Shown: positions 61,438-64,000 of the stretch, piece after piece
Layout: each line of letters starts with the position of its first letter
Position numbering within the stretch: position 1 is the first letter of the stretch
Notes under the pieces: generated by a model
Seen by the model: the letters and a program-made list of their open reading frames with translations, nothing else
Told to the model about the DNA's origin: nothing
The model's database searches: none
Made by a program: the position numbers and the translations under genes
Assembly (NCBI RefSeq): GCF_004332155.1
Contig: NZ_SJDV01000003.1
Coordinates: forward strand, 372,001 to 436,000
Length of the DNA: 64,000 bases
Direction of reading: 5' to 3'
From: Gramella sp. KN1008
Lineage (GTDB): Bacteria; Bacteroidota; Bacteroidia; Flavobacteriales; Flavobacteriaceae

Positions 61438-62067
61438 ATGGAAGGAATTGTTATAGAAGCTTGCGTTGAAAACTTGGAACATGCACTAAATTCCGAGGCA
61501 AAGGGAGCTAATAGAATAGAGCTTTGCTCTAATTTGGCAGTAGAAGGGCTTACCCCTTCAGAAAATTTAATACGAGCCGCTAAGGAAGCTCTGGATATCC
61601 CTATCAGAGTAATGATTAGGCCGAGGGCAGGAGATTTTTGTTATAGTCAGGATGAATTAGCGCAAATGAGGGAGAGTATAAGATTATGTAAAAAGATTGG
61701 AGTAGAAGGGGTGGTTTTCGGCATTCTTAATATGGACAACACATTGAATGTTGAAGTAATAAAATCATTGGCGAAAGAGTCCTATCCTTTAAAGGTTGTT
61801 ATACATAAAGCGATTGATAGTACGCCAGATCCTGTAGCATCCCTTAAGCAATTATTGGAAATTGAAGAGATCACTACCGTACTTACTTCTGGAGGAAAGG
61901 ATGATGCTTTTGAAGGAGCAGATATATTGAAGGAAATGATACAGTTGGCAGGAGATGAAATTGAAATTTTGGCTCAGGGACATATTACGAGAAATAATTT
62001 TGATGAATTACATGAACTTATTGGAGCACAAGCTTATCACGGAAAATATATTGTAACGGAGATATAA
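61438..62067 (+). CDS. cutC: CutC-family protein
   Basis: 209 residues, TIM-barrel CutC family. IEACVENLEHALNSEAKGAN, RIELCSNLAVEGLTPS, PIRVMIRPRAGDFCYSQDEL, GVVFGILNMDNTLNVE, VVIHKAIDSTPDPVASLKQL, VLTSGGKDDAFEGAD are the conserved blocks; no signal peptide. It is named for copper homeostasis in E. coli, but the copper role is disputed, and the fold suggests a phosphosugar-type enzyme. Here it sits inside a GlcNAc locus, 75 bp after a GH20 gene and before a truncated GH20 copy, which favours a sugar-related role. Confidence 0.9.
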   Translation: MEGIVIEACVENLEHALNSEAKGANRIELCSNLAVEGLTPSENLIRAAKEALDIPIRVMIRPRAGDFCYSQDELAQMRESIRLCKKIGVEGVVFGILNMDNTLNVEVIKSLAKESYPLKVVIHKAIDSTPDPVASLKQLLEIEEITTVLTSGGKDDAFEGADILKEMIQLAGDEIEILAQGHITRNNFDELHELIGAQAYHGKYIVTEI

Positions 62068-62121
62068 GTATAGAGGTTTGAGTTTAATGTTATTAAGCAG
62101 GAATGTTTAGTATAAGAGTCG

Positions 62122-62364
62122 GCAGATGGGCTTGAAAGTAAATACCATTCTTTAATTCTAGGAACAGGCAGCCAGATGTGGAGTGAATGGATCCCATTTG
62201 TAGCCGAGATGGAAAGATAGATATTTCCAAGGCTGGCAGCATATGCTGAAGTGGGCTATACCCCTGTAAAAAATAAGAACTTTGAAAGGTTTCAAACTTC
62301 TCTTGAGAAATTTCAGGAAAGTTGGGCTTTGCAGGGAATTAACTTTTATGAGTCAAAAGCTTAA
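62122..62364 (+). pseudogene. Remnant of a GH20 gene (3' end only, internal stop)
   Basis: The frame from 62122 to the TAA at 62362-62364 reads ADGLESKYHSLILGTGSQMW... and aligns residue for residue with the C-terminal 80 codons of the GH20 at 59746-61362 (DNA similarity begins at 61112/62122 and is high at first). A TAG at 62218-62220 replaces the Gln of MERQIF. There is no start codon, no upstream 1.3 kb of the gene and no ribosome-binding context. It is a fragment left by tandem duplication and deletion. Divergence (for example TW versus YT near PVK) shows the copy was a paralogue rather than a very recent repeat. Confidence 0.92.
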
Positions 62365-62501
62365 TGTTTTTAAACACTCGAGAATTATACAGGCTTGCCC
62401 ATATTCTAAATTGAAGGTTGTTATCGTAATAAACAAGAAAGAGGAATATCTTTTTAAAAAAACTTGGATCAATTTTTAATTCTTACTAAAAACATAAATA
62501 A

Positions 62502-63542
62502 ATGAAGAAAGTAGTGACATTTGGAGAGATCATGATGCGTCTTGCTCCAGCAGAACATCTCAGGTTTTCTCAGGCCAGTAATTTTGATGTGGTATATGGT
62601 GGAGGTGAGTCAAATGTAGCTGTGTCCCTTGCAAATTATGGAGTATCTATAGATTTTGTAACCCGTCTTCCAAAAAATGACATTGGAGAATGTGCATTGA
62701 TGGAGTTACGAAAAAGAAATGTGGGCGTTGATAATATCATCTACGGTGGAGACCGCCTGGGGATTTATTTTCTAGAAACGGGTGCTGTTAGCCGAGGAAG
62801 TAAAGTAGTTTATGACCGGGCACATTCTGCTATGGCTCAGATTGAAAAGGGAATGGTAGATTGGAAAAAGGTATTTGAAGATGCCGATTGGTTTCACTGG
62901 ACAGGAATCACTCCTGCTATTTCACAAGGAGCAGCAGATGCATGTCTGGAAGCTGTCAAGGTAGCCCGTGAAATGGGGGTAACCATTTCTACAGATCTTA
63001 ATTACAGAGCAAAATTGTGGAAATATGGAGTAGAACCTGAGACTATCATGACCGAACTAACTTCTTATTGTGATATTATTTTGGGCAATGAAGAAGATGC
63101 AGAGAAACACTTTGGGATCAAACCAGAGGGACTGGACATAACTACTCAGGGTAAGCATGTCAAAGCGGAAGCCTTTTTATCTGTATGTGAGCAAATGATG
63201 AAGAAATTTCCAAATGCCAAAAAAGTGATTACCACATTGAGGGGCTCTATTTCAGCATCTCATAATACCTGGGCGGGAGTTCTTTACGACGGTGAAACAA
63301 TGTTCAAGTCTCCTGTATATGACATCACCCATATAGTTGATAGAGTTGGAGGAGGAGATTCTTTTATGGCAGGTTTAATTTATGGACTGTTAAACTTTTC
63401 TGGTGATGACCAGGCTGCCTTGAATTTTGCAGTTGCTGCGTCAGCCTTAAAGCATACAATTAAGGGAGATGCGAACTTGGTAAGTGTGGATGAAGTGAAA
63501 AAACTAATGAGTGGAGATGCCTCTGGCCGTGTTGTACGATAA
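62502..63542 (+). CDS. kdgK: 2-dehydro-3-deoxygluconokinase (PfkB family)
   Basis: 346 residues. PfkB/ribokinase fold: VTFGEIMMRLAPAEHLRFSQ, DVVYGGGESNVAVSLANYG, ISTDLNYRAKLWKYG, ILGNEEDAEKHFGI, and the anion-hole/catalytic motif VDRVGGGDSFMAGLIYGLLN with the base Asp near residue 290. It phosphorylates 2-keto-3-deoxygluconate (KDG) to KDPG. The assignment is supported by the KDPG aldolase gene 17 bp downstream. Cytosolic. KDG arises from uronic acids such as glucuronate, galacturonate or alginate units. Confidence 0.92.
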   Translation: MKKVVTFGEIMMRLAPAEHLRFSQASNFDVVYGGGESNVAVSLANYGVSIDFVTRLPKNDIGECALMELRKRNVGVDNIIYGGDRLGIYFLETGAVSRGSKVVYDRAHSAMAQIEKGMVDWKKVFEDADWFHWTGITPAISQGAADACLEAVKVAREMGVTISTDLNYRAKLWKYGVEPETIMTELTSYCDIILGNEEDAEKHFGIKPEGLDITTQGKHVKAEAFLSVCEQMMKKFPNAKKVITTLRGSISASHNTWAGVLYDGETMFKSPVYDITHIVDRVGGGDSFMAGLIYGLLNFSGDDQAALNFAVAASALKHTIKGDANLVSVDEVKKLMSGDASGRVVR

Positions 63543-63559
63543 TTATTAAATTAAAAAAA

Positions 63560-64000
63560 ATGGCTCGATATTCAAGATTAGAAGTTGCTTCAGTGATGGA
63601 AAAGGATGGGCTTGTCCCTTTATTCTTTCATCCTGATTTAGCATTGGGAAAGAAGATTTTAAAAGCCTGTTATGACGGTGGTGGCCGTATACTGGAATTT
63701 ACAAGTAGGGGAGATTTTGCTTTCGAAATCTTTCGGGAATTAAATAAATATGCTCTTGAGGAATTGCCGGGAATGATATTAGGGGTGGGATCTGTAACCG
63801 ATGCGGCAGCAGCCTCATTATATATGCAAATGGGGGCAAATTTTATTGTGACCCCTGTTTTTCGGGAAGATATAGCAATTGTCTGTAACAGAAGAAAGGT
63901 GCTCTGGTCTCCCGGGTGTGGATCTCTTACTGAAATCTCACGTGCTGAGGAATTGGGCTGCGAAATAGTGAAGTTATTCCCAGGTGGTACCTATGGCGCT
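63560..64000 (+). CDS. eda: KDPG/4-hydroxy-2-oxoglutarate aldolase, 3' end cut by window edge
   Basis: 147 codons visible from ATG 63560 (MARYSRLEVASVMEKDGLVP). Class I aldolase barrel: RILEFTSRGDFAFEIFREL, GMILGVGSVTDAAAASLYMQ, ANFIVTPVFREDIA, SPGCGSLTEISRAEELG, and the Schiff-base lysine in IVKLFPGGTYG. It splits KDPG into pyruvate and glyceraldehyde-3-phosphate. It lies 17 bp after kdgK, and the pair forms the Entner-Doudoroff-type end of uronate catabolism. The C-terminus is beyond the window. Confidence 0.93.
   Translation, partial: MARYSRLEVASVMEKDGLVPLFFHPDLALGKKILKACYDGGGRILEFTSRGDFAFEIFRELNKYALEELPGMILGVGSVTDAAAASLYMQMGANFIVTPVFREDIAIVCNRRKVLWSPGCGSLTEISRAEELGCEIVKLFPGGTYGA

Noticed and set aside
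62282..62479. 65-aa ORF after cutC
   Set aside because: It lies in a different frame over the GH20 remnant and has no coding character; the GH20 frame explains the sequence.
1..64000. CRISPR array, insertion sequences, prophage or rRNA operon
   Set aside because: No regularly spaced repeats, transposase or phage genes, or rRNA sequence was seen on either strand.

Overview
The window is chromosomal DNA of a Bacteroidetes bacterium, almost certainly a marine-type member of the Flavobacteriaceae (Gramella/Christiangramia-like). This rests on the gene families (GldI, SusC/SusD, DUF3810, DUF5683, DUF721, WbqC, the long signal peptidase I, two-subunit methylmalonyl-CoA mutase), on A-rich rather than Shine-Dalgarno start regions, and on repeated promoters of the Bacteroidetes form TTG-N17-20-TAnnTTTG. 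No insertion sequence, phage, CRISPR array or rRNA was seen. The species assignment is inference.

Layout. About 1-43.6 kb is conserved housekeeping DNA, mostly on the minus strand: a TPR protein (cut by the window edge), class III aminotransferase, OstA/LptA-like protein, purA, a Fur-family regulator, a RelA/SpoT enzyme, an M48 protease, an rRNA methyltransferase, two secreted amidohydrolases and DUF3810. Next come pepD (+), a cyclophilin-FKBP fusion with gldI and a DHH phosphoesterase, ndk (+), and pcm/DUF721/recF. A plus-strand block carries a TPR protein, ribH, a small membrane protein, mutL, two rhomboids and an EEP phosphatase. A minus-strand run follows: WbqC, lepB, dapB, DUF5683, parB, parA, a 2,4-dienoyl-CoA-reductase-like SDR, both methylmalonyl-CoA mutase subunits, ftsB/divIC, udk, cytochrome c and a PQQ-type sugar dehydrogenase. 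tRNA-Pro(UGG) marks the turn to plus-strand genes.

44-46.4 kb is a compact sulfur module: an SQR-like flavoprotein, a TusE/DsrC-like protein and a DsrE-family protein. It is preceded by a Crp/Fnr-type palindrome (TGTAA-N6-TTACG) 22 bp upstream of a TACCTTTA box. Just downstream of the operon terminator the same arrangement recurs (TGTAA-N6-TTACA, again exactly 22 bp from a TATCTTTA box). There it drives not a gene but a stretch of about 80 nt with no ORF that ends in a perfect 13-bp terminator hairpin. I read this as a candidate co-regulated small RNA, and it is the most novel signal in the window.

46.5-64 kb is a polysaccharide-utilisation locus for N-acetylglucosamine-containing glycan. 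It holds a divergent LacI-family regulator with two near-identical operators (CAAACGTTTG cores 137 bp apart, one overlying the susC -33 element), susC, susD, a FAS1-DNRLRE-CSPG surface lipoprotein, a GH16 lipoprotein, nagB, a HexD-like GH20, an SSS symporter, nagA, a second GH20 and cutC. A decayed duplicate of the second GH20's 3' end follows, then kdgK and the start of a KDPG aldolase gene. Outer-membrane capture, periplasmic trimming to GlcNAc, import and conversion to fructose-6-phosphate can be followed, except that no GlcNAc kinase is present. The KDG genes suggest either a uronate-containing substrate or an adjoining separate operon.
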